From Isoetes taiwanensis (lineage: Eukaryota; Streptophyta; Lycopodiopsida; Isoetales; Isoetaceae): 64,000 bases of DNA. The notes beneath the pieces are model-generated. The model did no database searches. It was not told the origin of the DNA and saw only the letters and a list, made by a program, of their open reading frames with translations. The DNA lies in contig JAJEKV010000205.1 in the NCBI GenBank assembly GCA_021234155.1, positions 1,349,501 to 1,413,500 of the forward strand, given 5' to 3'. Both the position numbers and the translations under genes were made by a program. The stretch's first letter is position 1. Every line of letters begins with the position of its first letter. Below are positions 43,959 to 55,077 of this stretch, one piece after another.

Positions 43959-46031
43959 ATTCATAGAACAATTAGAAAAGACTGTTTAGGAAGAGTACAT
44001 CTTAATACGGTCGGAGCCAAAGACAAGAAGAAAATTATCCACAGCACGTTCTTATCCAAAATTCTAGATAAGATATGTTTACCCAAGATTTTCCATAACA
44101 TACTTACAGATACCCTAGGGGAAGCCGACAAGCATATAATGGAAAACACTATGTTCAGTTGGAAATACACAGAAAACTTGAGGGACATCTGCTATAAACC
44201 ATTTCCTGTTTTTGCTACGGACAGAAACATCTCATGTCCATGCAAAAACCCTACTCTCTCAGAATTTATTGATGCTGGAATGGGATACGTCTGCACAACA
44301 GACCTCAGGATTATACATAATAAAAGGCTTAGAGGGCTTTTTAAGAAAGGGTTAAACCATATTCCCGACAAGCTACTGGATATGGATGAATTTAAGAAAG
44401 AATTGGACAGTACATGTACCAGTTTGTTCCTGGCCCATATATATGCATTCCCATTCATCAAAGAGGACACCATAGCTTTTATCAAAGATAAGCTTATTAG
44501 CACTGCCACTTCCTATATCAAAATGGCATATAAAGATGACAGTTTTAGGTGCTTTGCACTCAATGATCCTCTGGTTATCTGCAACCTTGAATGGTTGATC
44601 AAGAATTTTTATATATCTGGTGTAGATAAGGCCACCAATAACCCTGCGTTTATCTGCCCACAGTTCATTAGGGACCTGGCTATTAAGAGACTAAGTAGCA
44701 AGGATTTTCTTCCCATTGATAAGTGTCCTGAAGCAATTAAAGACACGATCAAAAATGATATTCTCCAGCTAGCCAGCATCAATGATTTTGAAAATGATAG
44801 GCTCCCATATTTACTGGGTATCTATAAAGCACACAAAAAAGACTTTCGCTGGATAACAAATGCTCACGGTACGCTATACACTGAAGTATCACAGATCATC
44901 ACTACTGTTCTCAATAATATTTTGGAAATGTGGCCAGAAATTGCTAAATGGGCATGTGCTAGAGTCTGCACTCTACTCCCTGGTAAAGTGTCCCCTAACT
45001 GGATTGTTGCTTCTATATACGATGTACTTCTCAATCTCCCCAGTAAAATTCATGAAGTCTTCGTAGCAGACATCACCAAATGCTACGAGAATATTCCTCT
45101 ACATGGTGATAAAGGAATTTGCAGGATTATGGAATTGATTTTCGAAACCACTTGGCTGTATATGAAAAGTGTTAATAAACACTATGACCTTTGGGTGAAA
45201 AAATGTCCAGACAGCCAGTATGTCAGTAAGTGGTTCAAGCATGTTCCACAAGGCAAGTGCTGGAACAAAGTTGACCAGCTTAATTTCTCAAATATCAACA
45301 CTTGGCTCCTCAAAAATTGTTACATTAATATGGGAGTCGGCATTTGGAAACAAATCTGTGGAATACCTATGGGGTTTTCCTGTAGCCCATGCTGGTGTAA
45401 TTTATACCTAGCTTGGTTCGAAATGAACTTCATAAAAAACCTTGCAAAACAGGGACTATACAAAGAAATAGAGTCATTCAAGTTTACTTTTAGATACATG
45501 GATGATTTACTAGCAGTCAATTGCCCTGATATCAGAAACTTCCTGAAAAAGTCATTTACTGATGGTAGCAAACAGATACAAATCTACGACATGGATACCC
45601 TGGGTATCAAAGAGGAAACAATGTTCAAGAGTATTAGTGGTCAAGACAAGTATTTTGGTTTTATGGCCAACTTCCTCAACATGACTATAGAAGTTATCAG
45701 CAGAGAATTTGGCATTTATAGAACTTGCAAATTCGACAAAAGGGATAATTTACCTTTCACTGCACTGAAATACGTTCATGCAGATAGCTGCAGACCATAC
45801 CATCAAGCTTGTAATGTGATTTTATCACAGATAATGCCTTTTCTATACATCAACTCATGCCAAGCTTCAGCAACAGAAGACATAATTGCCTTACTCAACT
45901 GTTTCATCAAAAATGGCTTTGAACGCATTGGACTCAAAAGAAGAGTGATGCTGTATATCCACAGCAATGAATTCCCAGGCCTCAAGTTTGACAAGGAAGT
46001 TTTACTACAAAATATTAAAGGCAGACATTAA
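43959..46031 (+). CDS. Penelope-like reverse transcriptase, no GIY-YIG domain
   Basis: The frame is open from the acceptor TGATTTTTTCAG to a stop at 46031: 690 codons; the first ATG (44139) would give 630. Motifs in order fit Penelope-like elements: C-x-C (ISCPCKNP), GYVCTTDLRIIHNKRLRGLF then KKG (the G-H/Y-V-x-T-x-D-L-x-I-I region), VDKATNNPAFICP (the D-K-A-x-N-N box), FRWITNAHGTLYTEVSQIIT, VADITKCYENIPLHGDKG (motif A, catalytic D), QICGIPMGFSCSPCWCNLYL (motif B), FRYMDDLLAVN (motif C, Y-M-D-D), and FLNMTIEVISREFGIYRTCK. The usual C-terminal GIY-YIG nuclease is absent and no N-terminal one was seen, as in endonuclease-minus Penelope-like elements reported from several eukaryotic groups. The frame is uninterrupted, so the element may be recently active. 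Confidence 0.8.
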   Translation: MHRTIRKDCLGRVHLNTVGAKDKKKIIHSTFLSKILDKICLPKIFHNILTDTLGEADKHIMENTMFSWKYTENLRDICYKPFPVFATDRNISCPCKNPTLSEFIDAGMGYVCTTDLRIIHNKRLRGLFKKGLNHIPDKLLDMDEFKKELDSTCTSLFLAHIYAFPFIKEDTIAFIKDKLISTATSYIKMAYKDDSFRCFALNDPLVICNLEWLIKNFYISGVDKATNNPAFICPQFIRDLAIKRLSSKDFLPIDKCPEAIKDTIKNDILQLASINDFENDRLPYLLGIYKAHKKDFRWITNAHGTLYTEVSQIITTVLNNILEMWPEIAKWACARVCTLLPGKVSPNWIVASIYDVLLNLPSKIHEVFVADITKCYENIPLHGDKGICRIMELIFETTWLYMKSVNKHYDLWVKKCPDSQYVSKWFKHVPQGKCWNKVDQLNFSNINTWLLKNCYINMGVGIWKQICGIPMGFSCSPCWCNLYLAWFEMNFIKNLAKQGLYKEIESFKFTFRYMDDLLAVNCPDIRNFLKKSFTDGSKQIQIYDMDTLGIKEETMFKSISGQDKYFGFMANFLNMTIEVISREFGIYRTCKFDKRDNLPFTALKYVHADSCRPYHQACNVILSQIMPFLYINSCQASATEDIIALLNCFIKNGFERIGLKRRVMLYIHSNEFPGLKFDKEVLLQNIKGRH

Positions 46032-46187
46032 AGGTACTTCCCTTGTATGTGCAATACTTTTAATTTCTATTTTCGTATAGGGTTTTGGCATGACCTCTAC
46101 TGAGTAGTAGGGGTCTGCCTTCCCTACTACGACAGTCACTAATTCTGAGGTCAAAAGCCACTCTACGGGTGGTGGTAGGTTTTTTTT
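46032..46187 (+). other. 3' end of unit 1 with strong stem-loop
   Basis: GTAGTAGGG (46104-46112) pairs perfectly with CCCTACTAC (46122-46130). GACCTC (46092-46097) and GAGGTC (46147-46152) can form an outer stem. The unit ends GGTGGTAGG plus a T-run. The core does not match the hammerhead consensus. Confidence 0.5.
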
Positions 46188-46954
46188 ATAAACATCTTAA
46201 ATCTTACATGTCCCAGTTCAATACTTTTGATTGGGCATGGACTTTGTGTCTAATTACTAACACCATGGGCATAATAACTATGCAGGACATTCACTAGAGA
46301 CCCCACTTTGTTTTTTAATGCTGGGCTATCACTGTAACATTGGACTCGAATTGTGATACACATGGTTTCTTGCTATGTATTTTTGCATTTGCTTAAGACA
46401 TAGATTCCACATGATATTTCTAGCCCCATGATACTTAAATTAACTTTTAAATAGATATACCATACAATAAATTGTTGGTATTTTTTGCTGACCATTCTAA
46501 GTGACCATAGATGGTCTAGTCTATAGTTGTCACTTCTGGAATCGTTTCCACACTTAAATGATTGATCACTTCACATCCTAATCCTATCCACTAGCTACTA
46601 GTCTGAACCCATATGCTTTGTATAAATGACTCTTGACTATTCTCACCTAACATAAAATAGACGTTTTTAACTGGTATGGGGGCTAAGAACATTTTTACTT
46701 CCATATATAAGATATTTTTTAACCTTTAAGAAAATTTTTCCCATGCTCGAAGGCCCCGAAGCATGGCAAATGGCTCTTTCTTGTCCAGACGGCTGACAGT
46801 GCGGCTCATCTTCCTGACATAAGGAGGGCGACCGGTCTCATACAATCGCCTGCTAGAAGATGGCATTCTGCTTTTTCCATTTTGATCCGGTAAGATACTC
46901 CTTATCCAAACATACGGCTCTGATTTATAATTTAGGGTTCCCAGATCTATTCAA

Positions 46955-47692
46955 ATGTGGAACTTGGACTCAGACCAAAACCCATACACTTCTAGTTCAG
47001 ACGAAGAAGCTTTGAGAGACGAGTTTTTACATGCTGAATTTCTAGCCTATTTGTCTGATTCCGAACTTGCCAACTACAGCAAATCCATGGCTGATCTTAA
47101 GAGTTGTAAGGGACAGAAGAGAAGCTCGTTTGGAGCAAAAGCCTTTAATGGCAACAAGAAACATAGTGGAGACTCCAGCAGCATGCACAGTAATATTCAT
47201 GAAAAGGACTCTGTTGCTGAGCCATCTATTCCTGAAACACAACAAGAAGAAGACAATTCTTCTGATCAAGAAGAACTTCAGGTATTCTTGAGGGGTTTTA
47301 ATCTTTAGTCCGGATTTTGCCACTGGAAATTGTATGATTTGTTAGCTCATCTCGAGTTTTTCAAATATACACCTGAATCTATCTGCCATAACACAGGTCT
47401 AAGTATTTGTTAGACTGGGCTTTGACTGAATTTCAGATCATTATTCCTTTGTTACTTAACTGTGAACTTTCTTTGATAATACTTTAAATGCTGGTCTTGT
47501 TTTCTACCCTATATCTCATGCTTGCAGGGCAAAAGGTTACAAAGGCTGAACGGTGATAAACCGAGAAGTCTCATTGTACCTTTTGGCCCTTCATGCATTA
47601 CCATTTTCATGCTAATGTCATGTTGTTTGGCTGCAGGTACCGAGCTTCTCCTACCTTTGTCGTTTTTTGCTTCTGTTTTGCTTGAAGATTGA
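46955..47692 (+). CDS. ORF-A of unit 2: acidic N-terminal exon plus hydrophobic exon
   Basis: Exon 1, 46955-47281 (109 codons), starts MWNLDSDQNPYTSSSDEEAL and ends DNSSDQEELQ at CAG|GTATTC, phase 0. It can splice to 47528-47692 (after CTTGCAG; GKRLQRLNGDKPRSLIVPFG, then a hydrophobic segment, stop TGA) or, skipping that, to the ORF-B exon at 48915 (DVFDEEQFIIIPP), also phase 0. This suggests two products: a short acidic protein with a membrane-like tail, and ORF-A fused to ORF-B. Acidic SSSDEE and NSSDQEE clusters are casein-kinase-like. Function unknown. A TTC-to-TCAG 5' UTR intron precedes it. Confidence 0.5.
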
Positions 47693-48914
47693 GGGTCTCT
47701 GGAAACTGGACTAGACTGCATTCCTAACATAATGGAACAATCCATGGAGGCTACAACGTTTACTATAGTCTTTCTATCTCTAAATTCCTGTTTCTCAGGT
47801 TATGGTATTTTTTCCTGAATGGGATGCTCAATGCATAGCTGGTAACTATGCTGTATTTTTCTATCAGCTGGTAGAACCATTTGAATAGTCAAAGGATGTT
47901 TCATTTACTCTGTCTAAGCTACTATGGATATAACAGAATTAAAATGGCACACTGGCTGCTCCTGTTTTCTTTGCCATACAGCATGTATTTTTGGATACTT
48001 TAAAAACAATGTAGCTTGTTTCTCTTTAATATTATATGCCACGGAATTCTATGGGTTTAAAAGAGTTTAAAGGCTGATTGATTATGAGTAAGTTTATCTG
48101 AGCATAAATAGGCATTGAGTCTAAGTTGTTTACCTATGTTCTCACCTCTTGGGTTTATTACATGTACAATACATTTTGTTTTTCCTGAATCTACTACAGT
48201 TAAAATAAGCTGGTTTGAAATATGAAGTGAGCAGGGTTTACTACATTCATAAGATCTAGAATACCATAACACAGCAGATCTGACCATAATAATAAGTCTA
48301 AATACTCATAAAGACCTTCCTAAGTGGAGTTTGCTGTTAGATTGGATGACTGTGTTAAATAACTAATGCAATGCTGAACCAGGCATATTATCTGCACTTC
48401 TGATCATAATGTTCCATATGCCTAACGGCTAATACATAAAACATTTGCATGTCTTGGTAAAACACACGAATCTTGATAAGTGGCTTTAAGTGGCTTTGCT
48501 CCACAGGATCTTTTTAAATGCTCTTTGATTTTGACTAGATCACTTGACCTCAATGTCTATTGTCTCAAGATCTTCCGGATCACATGGCTTTCATGTTGAC
48601 CTCAATGTCTATTGTCTCAAGATCTTCCTGATCACATGGCTCTCGTGTTTACTGTAAGAAAAAGAATGATTAGACTAAAGGACTACAGGCACCAGATTTG
48701 AATGAATGTTCAAATGATTGGATTGATAAGACAGTAGAGGGATTGACCGAAACTGATGCATGGCCTAGTTTGCTAGGCCAGGCCGGGTTTTTTTTAGACA
48801 TTTCAATTCTCTGGTTTAACCAGAGTTGCCAGTGTCTTTTTAGTCTATATCCTTCTTTTCTCTCTATTTTATGCACTCGCATTGCTACATACTTATGTTT
48901 GTTGAACATTTCAG

Positions 48915-50160
48915 GATGTTTTTGATGAAGAACAGTTCATCATCATCCCTCCCACTTGGAACAAGGAGCTATCTGATCTGGGTTATGCTATGAGCAAGAT
49001 GGAATGTCCTAATAACGCTGTACAAACTCTCCTATGTTGTATCAAAGACAACCGGGTGCACGAATACATACATGAAAAAGAGGCTTTGAGAAAAGAGGGT
49101 GATTTTTCTGCTGTCACGCACCTTGGCTGCAGCGAATGGATCTACTTAATTCCAGTTATAAACAAGGCCAAGGACGAGGAGTATTTGGCTATCATTGACG
49201 AAGTCTATAACTCTCTGCCCAACAAGATCTATAACTGGACCACTGAGGAAGACACTTGCAAGACAATGTTCACCAAAGGAATGATGGCGCTCAAGGCAGC
49301 CAATAAAATTCTGGTGGAAGATGAAGAAGTGGACCCACTTCTGTTAACACAAGAAGGTATGGATGATCCCTTTGGGGCCTCTCTGCTTTCTGAAAATGAT
49401 AAAAAGGTACTGCAGAAGGATTACACTAGTCTCGACCTTAACAACGACAATTTCAACTTTACCCTTGAAAATTGTCTTCTATTTCCTATTATACCAGAAA
49501 GATTGGTGGAACATCAAGCCCTATTATATAACCAGGGCATCTGGAGGTCAAAAAATTTTGGGGCGCTTGCACCTATCAGTAGGGAAGCTTGGATCATTCT
49601 CGGAGGAATCACACCGGCCCAAATTGAGGCTACCAAAGTTGCTGCTGAAAAAATGGACAAATTCGTCAAAAAGGATAGAATTAAATTGAACATAGATTGC
49701 GGTATTTTGATAAGACACGCAACAAGGAGCCTTATATGTACATAAGTCGAAAAGGACATCGGGCTTACCCTAATCAAAGCGAGAGATGATTTCTATGGGA
49801 AAAAATGTGGAGGACATTATGCCCATACGGGGAAATGTGGTTGTGAAAACCGTGGCAAAACTTCAAGGACAAAAAGCTGCAATGCAGAGACAACATGACT
49901 TGGTTCGACCATGCTATATGGTACATGTTTAATAATCTTGATGATCTTTTTCCTAACATGTCCGCTGCTGCTCAGATGTTCTCCTTCACTAGCCTTCTTA
50001 AGAATACTTTCAAAAAGAGCATTTTGGCATATTTATCATACCTAGAAATGAGGAATACCTTTATCTCTATGACAATGGATCTGGCAGCAGACCCATGGGC
50101 TGACTTCAAACTCAGCAGGTCCAAGTGCAAGATGGTGGAGATCAGTGAGAAAACTATTAA
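48915..50160 (+). CDS. ORF-B of unit 2, 5' part (interrupted by LTR element)
   Basis: It reads DVFDEEQFIIIPPTWNKELS and AMSKMECPNNAVQTLLCCIK without the slip seen in unit 1, then matches unit 1 to residue about 260. Frameshifts at 49702-49830 fall exactly where unit 1 has CAG, CCTG or CTG (GCAGG/GCGG, ACCTGC/ACACGC, TCAGAA/TCGAAA, CCTGAAA/CGGGGAAA), so they are probably sequence errors. The frame resumes at 49895 and reaches AAACTATTAAA, where the long-LTR element is inserted. Confidence 0.55.
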
Positions 50161-50161
50161 A

Positions 50162-51873
50162 TGTGACGTTCCAGGCATTCATACGGTATACGTATGCACG
50201 CCGGGACACGTCACTAGGACATAAGGGGGTAATTGGCTAAGTGGGCATCGACCACAATGGTTTTATTTAGCTATGTTAATAAATCCATTGTGGATAATTA
50301 TAAAGTATATAGCCTAATTACCCTAATTAAGCTAAATTAGTTAATTAGCACCAACAAGGGGGTGCCACTTGGCCCAAATCGATTGGGCAAGGCATGGTTT
50401 CCATTTTGGACACCCAAATTAGGGCTTTTGTGCCCCAATTCGAATTAGGAGCAGCTGGAGATGGAGGAGAGGGGCTGGCAAAGCCAAGGCATCAAAGGAG
50501 GGCTACATTCTTGGCCAAGGAGCAGCATTTGGCCTTAAGGAGGCTATTCTTGGCCTTAAGGGAGGCATTTGGCCAAGGACTATTCTTGACCTCACCAAAA
50601 TCACTAAACAACCCCTAGCTGTTCTTTGCCACCCTTAAATCAAACACTATGGAAGCACCCACGATAACGGGTCCAGTAGGCTCTTGGTTGGTAGTAGTTT
50701 AGTTGTGAATTCTAGGGTAGCGCCCTGTTGGGCACTTGTTGTGATGTTACATTCTGTTCTCTCTGTGTTTTAATGGTAGGAACTAACCCTTGATTGTAAA
50801 GGTAAGTTCTCTTTATATTACGATTACGGTTTGGTTCCTAAAAAGGATGGATTGATAGTTCTTTGTATGGTATCACTCACGGAAATGGAGGAAATAAAGG
50901 GGGGGTAGAGACCTACGAACTCATATCGTTAGTATGTTCCTAGATAAAACCCTGTAATTCCCAATATTGCGGCACATGTGCACAAGAGCCCACGGGTCCT
51001 AGATGCTATGGTGCTTAGCACCGGACAAGGAACATGGTGGTGACATGAGGGGTGGGGTCTTGCACGAGCATACAAGGCTCTGAGACTCCTCAGTGGGCTA
51101 GGCGATAGCGGTCACGTGAGGGCCGGGTATGGGTCCGACACTCCCACAGGTGTAGAGGTGTGATCCGTATGGAGCACCTTGCACTTTGAGTAGATTTAGG
51201 GTGAGTAAGTCTGTGCGGATCGCGGGGGTGTGATGCGGCACGCACGTATTCTCTAGCTCACCCATGGAACCCCTTTGTGATTCGGAAGGGGCGCTTCCCG
51301 ACCACGCCTCATCGGACCAAAGGTCATGAACACGGAGTAGGCTCAAAGGGTGATACCTTGAACCTGCGTCTCAGGAAGGCTATAAGCGAAGCCATAGCGT
51401 GAATTGACCCATCGCAAAGTGTGTTGGGGGAGGGGCGGATGGAGTGGTCAACCCTAGCCGATGTTCTATGCCGATAGCGCCATGCCAAGACTCGGTCTGC
51501 GATCTCTTGAGGCCCGGTAGTCGGTCGATCCTCACTGAGTCCGAGTAGGGGTAGAACACGGGGTTTGGGTGTTTTCTTTGGTTTAGATGCATATTCTATG
51601 CCGTTGGTATTTGGATGGATGCACCACCCTTCGTGGTGGTTATTTATATATGATTTATCTTTGTGTGCTAACCCTTGTATTCATGCTTCCGCGACGTAGG
51701 AGTCCCATTGAAGGCGTGGGCGAATGACCCCTTTCGTGTCCTTCTTTGGGGCATCATTTCATAGATGGCCGAAATAGACGGAGGAGCCCCGCTCATGGCA
51801 AGTTGGTTGCCATGGGAGGAAAAAGTCCACAATATGTATACGGTGGGTGTCGTATATATTCGGGGGGCGTCCT
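50162..51873 (+). repeat. 5' LTR, 1712 bp
   Basis: Starts TGTGACGTTCCAGGCATTC. Aligns along its length with 58620-60331. The last bases (GGGGGGCGTCCT) differ from the 3' LTR end (GGGAGCGTCACA). Differences between the LTRs concentrate in CAG/CTG-like contexts. A promoter was not pinpointed. Confidence 0.85.
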
Positions 51874-51875
51874 GA

Positions 51876-51887
51876 TGGTATCGAGCC
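51876..51887 (+). other. primer binding site
   Basis: TGGTATCGAGCC two bases after the LTR matches the 3' end complement of initiator Met-tRNA (TGGTATCAGAGCC) but for one missing A. Confidence 0.7.
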
Positions 51888-52251
51888 ATGATTACGGTTG
51901 GACGGAATCATAGCACGCGGCAAACTCTAACTTCGTAGCTCGTCGGTTAGGTTTAAAGAAGTTAGAGTATTTGGAGGACCCAAGTTTGGAGGGGCTATAA
52001 CCTTTGTAGGTAGCTGGGATGAAGGCGGAAATGGCTCCATTGGATCGGGCGTACCCCAAATACCCTAGGACAGTCGTTAGCTGGCGAAAAATGGTCAAGG
52101 AGGGGCCCCGAAAGTCAACTCGGGCGCCGCTTGCTTTTGATCGACTCACAGACGCGGTAGAAACGCGTATAATGCTGTCGGCGCCCGACCGTATAAAACG
52201 CGTATTTCCGCCGTATAAAAATTTTATTATTTTTCTTTATATACATATTTC

Positions 52252-52325
52252 ATGGCGCCTCAACCCAGATTTGAACCCATGACCTCTGAACTCCAAACCT
52301 AGGTGCCTACCACCACACCAAACTC
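52252..52325 (-). repeat. tRNA-like SINE head 1
   Basis: On the minus strand: TGGTGTGGTGGTAGGCACCT, then after about 20 bp GGTTCAAATCT, matching box A and box B of a Pol III promoter at tRNA spacing. It does not fold into a full tRNA by eye and has no clear anticodon arm, so a tRNA-derived SINE fragment is more likely than a gene. Confidence 0.5.
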
Positions 52326-52410
52326 TCTCTTGAATGTAACATATGTGTTTCACATATTTCGTATACACATATAGTACTCTATTTCTCTGCATAGCAACTT
52401 TTTATATAAA

Positions 52411-52487
52411 GGGTACTATGGGGTCTTGAACCCCTGACCTTCTGCACCCAAACCAACACCTTCACCAATAAGCCAACTTCTTTCTTG
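52411..52487 (-). repeat. tRNA-like SINE head 2
   Basis: On the minus strand: GTTGGCTTATTGGTGAAGGT (box A-like), then GGGGTTCAAGACCCC (box B within a perfect T-arm stem). About 160 bp from the first one and in the same orientation. Confidence 0.55.
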
Positions 52488-52585
52488 AAGTGATATAACC
52501 CTTTTTCTAATATTTATAATGCATCTATATTTTAAAATTAGAGCCGTGCCTTTGGTAAACCCACGAAGTGGGAGGCAAAGAACTC

Positions 52586-52695
52586 CGCCGGGGCAAGCTC
52601 TCTCGCCATAGCCGGAGCAAGCTCTCTCGCCATAGCCGCCCGGAGCAAGCTCTCTCGCCATAGCCGGCGAGCAAGCTCTCTCGCCATGGCCCGCG
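52586..52695 (+). repeat. four tandem units of about 26 bp
   Basis: GAGCAAGCTCTCTCGCCATA followed by GCCGG occurs four times in a row with small changes. Minus-strand frames across it are repeat artefacts. Confidence 0.85.
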
Positions 52696-52699
52696 GAGT

Positions 52700-55077
52700 C
52701 GACCTTTCTCTACGCCATAGTCAACCGGATAACTGTTAACCATATATAAAGCTAGTATCCCCTAGGAATAAACCGACCAAATGACACGGCGTAATCTAGC
52801 AAGTCCGGCCAACTTGTTATGATAACATCAACTCACTTGGTGGGACTAATTCGAATTTAATTAACGGCGGGGCAACTCTCTAGAATAGCGGCATGTGTTA
52901 TATCCTTGGATATTCTTTAGGCGGCGATAATAATGCCCGGTTATCGGCGTTCCTCGATCCATAACTTTAATTATTATTGTCCTTTGGCGGATGCCTTGAT
53001 AACCACGGTTTCTTGGCCCTTGCCATGATTCAATCCATACTACATTCATATGCTTTATATTAGACCTTATTCGACGTTATATAAGTAATGTTTTATAAAC
53101 ATAATTCTAATTAACGTTGCCTCACTCTAGTGTCTAAACCTTGACTCGTCTCGGTTTCGGAGAAAGGATCTCTTTGTCGTCCAACCGACTAGGGGGCTGC
53201 CATGCGGCACCCTCTAGACCATCGGTTTGGATTCCTTTGATCCTACCACCCTTCAATATTCCTTCTCATTGGTCTTGTTCCTTTTACGGATCACTTCCCT
53301 AGATCATGGCACATACTCACGAAATACGTAATGAGTCCTTTTGTTGGGTACAAACCTTGGTATCATTTTGTGCCAAACTTCACCGCCTACATGGCTATGA
53401 GTAGTTATCGCACCCACACTTTGTCAAAGTGACAACAATCTACCTTTTTTTTTTTAGAGTTGTTCTCATTACAATCCAATCCCACCCAACCCTTGTTGAT
53501 TACTCACCTCCTTCTAGGGTATCCAAATATGTTTGGGGAAAAGTATTTCCAACCATTCCTTTAATCCCCAAATGGCGTTAAGTTCCACAAATGAACTTCA
53601 TTATTCCAAGGGTTATGTGAATGTCCCAAAGGACAAGATACCACCCAAAGACCCCCAAGGTAGGCCTCCTCTATTCGGAGATATTGTGTTCAAGTCTGCG
53701 GGGGTCCATCATATGTCCTCGGGGATTTGCCAATGTGGCATGACATATAAATGCTATCTACCTATCTATCTATTTATTAAAAATGTCCTTGGTGAATTCA
53801 ATTCACCATCTTGTCTTAGGACATGGAAGTCTTCTTCCCTAAGCCATGCACCAAATCTTTAAGGAGTTTTTCAGCTCTTGCTGCCTTTCAAGCCGCAAAT
53901 CTACCTTTGTATATTAGCAATGACCACCCTTCATGTTAGGTAATAACCTATCTATCCAGATTGCTAAATATCATGCATCAGCCACATCGTATACAAATCA
54001 TCCTTTAGTTGTGATCTATATTCAGTAGAGTCACCAATCCAATTACTCCTTTACGTATCCGTTAACCGTCTTGTGCCTTCTAAGCCACTATTATATGGCC
54101 CTTATATTGTAAACCTACCTATCATTGGGAGTTATAATCCAACATTGTCCTACATCACGGAAATGTTACTCATTACATTTTCTGTCATGATGTCATCTTT
54201 GCTGTTACGGCATTCCAAATGACTTGGCATCGCATTTAAGCCATAGTCATGGCCTAAGAGCGGGTGAGCCCATTATAAATTGTGAATTACAAGGTGCTTG
54301 CCTTGTACTTTGTGAGCCTTTCTACAATTATCTATGTTGAGACAACACGGACTTGTATCCATGTTGAGACCTCCATGAAACCCATGGCGTCACCTGCTTC
54401 GATCCGGTATGGATCATGTGGGAAAGCTAGTTACGTGTCTATTAAAGACACATTTTAGCTTCTAGCATGTAACTCCTATTTGATACCTATCCTGGAATTG
54501 TACTATTGTACTACTCAACCCCACTACCTTAAGCTTTATTCTATTGGCCGTTGACATTTACTTCAAGTGCAAACTACCACATCATACCCTAGCATGCAAC
54601 GGATTGATCATCCTTTGCACATTTGAGCGATATCTCCGGACCCTCCATCAGTAACTTTAGGATACGCTCGTCTTTCTCTCCTAGTGTCACCACCTAGATT
54701 ACCTCTCCAGCATGTTTATCGTATGTGTCCATGCTATGTACATAACAAACATATATCCTCATCCCACACTGCTAGAGATCTGCTCTAACAATTTGAAATG
54801 TAACCTTTGTAGTTCTTATGATGTGGTTTGTACCACCTACTTCCCAAATGGGCGGGGGCCAACTCTACGTTGGACTTGTACATGCTGATGTATTCACATG
54901 TGCAGGCCGATAGCGAGACGTGACTTGCCCATGTATGGATGCATAGCGAGTTTAAGCACCAAGGTGCATTTAACATACTTATCATAAGAAGGTTTAAGGA
55001 TACTTCCTTCTATTGCGATTTTCGATTAACAGTCATTTGTTTAACTAACCCCAATGCTGAGGACAGCATTATTTTCT
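52700..55077 (+). other. non-coding interior of the LARD-like element, left half
   Basis: Pyrimidine-rich text with many CTTC/CCTT runs. The longest frame, 53533-53862, encodes GKSISNHSFNPQMALSSTNE and matches no family I know. No retroelement motif is visible in six frames. Confidence 0.5.

Larger units (their letters stand above)
39475..46187 (+). mobile_element. Penelope-like element unit 1 (6.7 kb, most complete)
   Basis: It runs from ATAAACATCTTAAATC after a T-run to GGTGGTAGG plus eight T, where unit 2 begins with the same ATAAACATCTTAAATC. Contents: 5' UTR with a small intron (CCG|GTAAGA about 40170; CCCGG|ATC about 40227, CCCAG in unit 2), ORF-A exon 1 (40237), hydrophobic exon (40810), a long intron with a hairpin, ORF-B exon (42194-43501 and on), and a reverse transcriptase exon (43959-46031). 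No GIY-YIG endonuclease follows the reverse transcriptase, which ends 156 bp before the unit ends. Introns, tandem units and lack of endonuclease fit endonuclease-minus Penelope-like elements. Confidence 0.7.

Noticed and set aside
46092-46152. Hammerhead core at CTGAGTA...GACA
   Set aside because: Core bases do not match C-U-G-A-N-G-A and G-A-A-A.
48670-48925. Frames of 75-79 codons repeated at 41949 and 48670 on both strands
   Set aside because: They cross the intron hairpin and the acceptor before ORF-B; identical only because the units are duplicated.
53533-53862. 109-codon frame in the LARD-like element as a gag fragment
   Set aside because: No zinc knuckle or capsid-like motif; composition matches the surrounding non-coding DNA.
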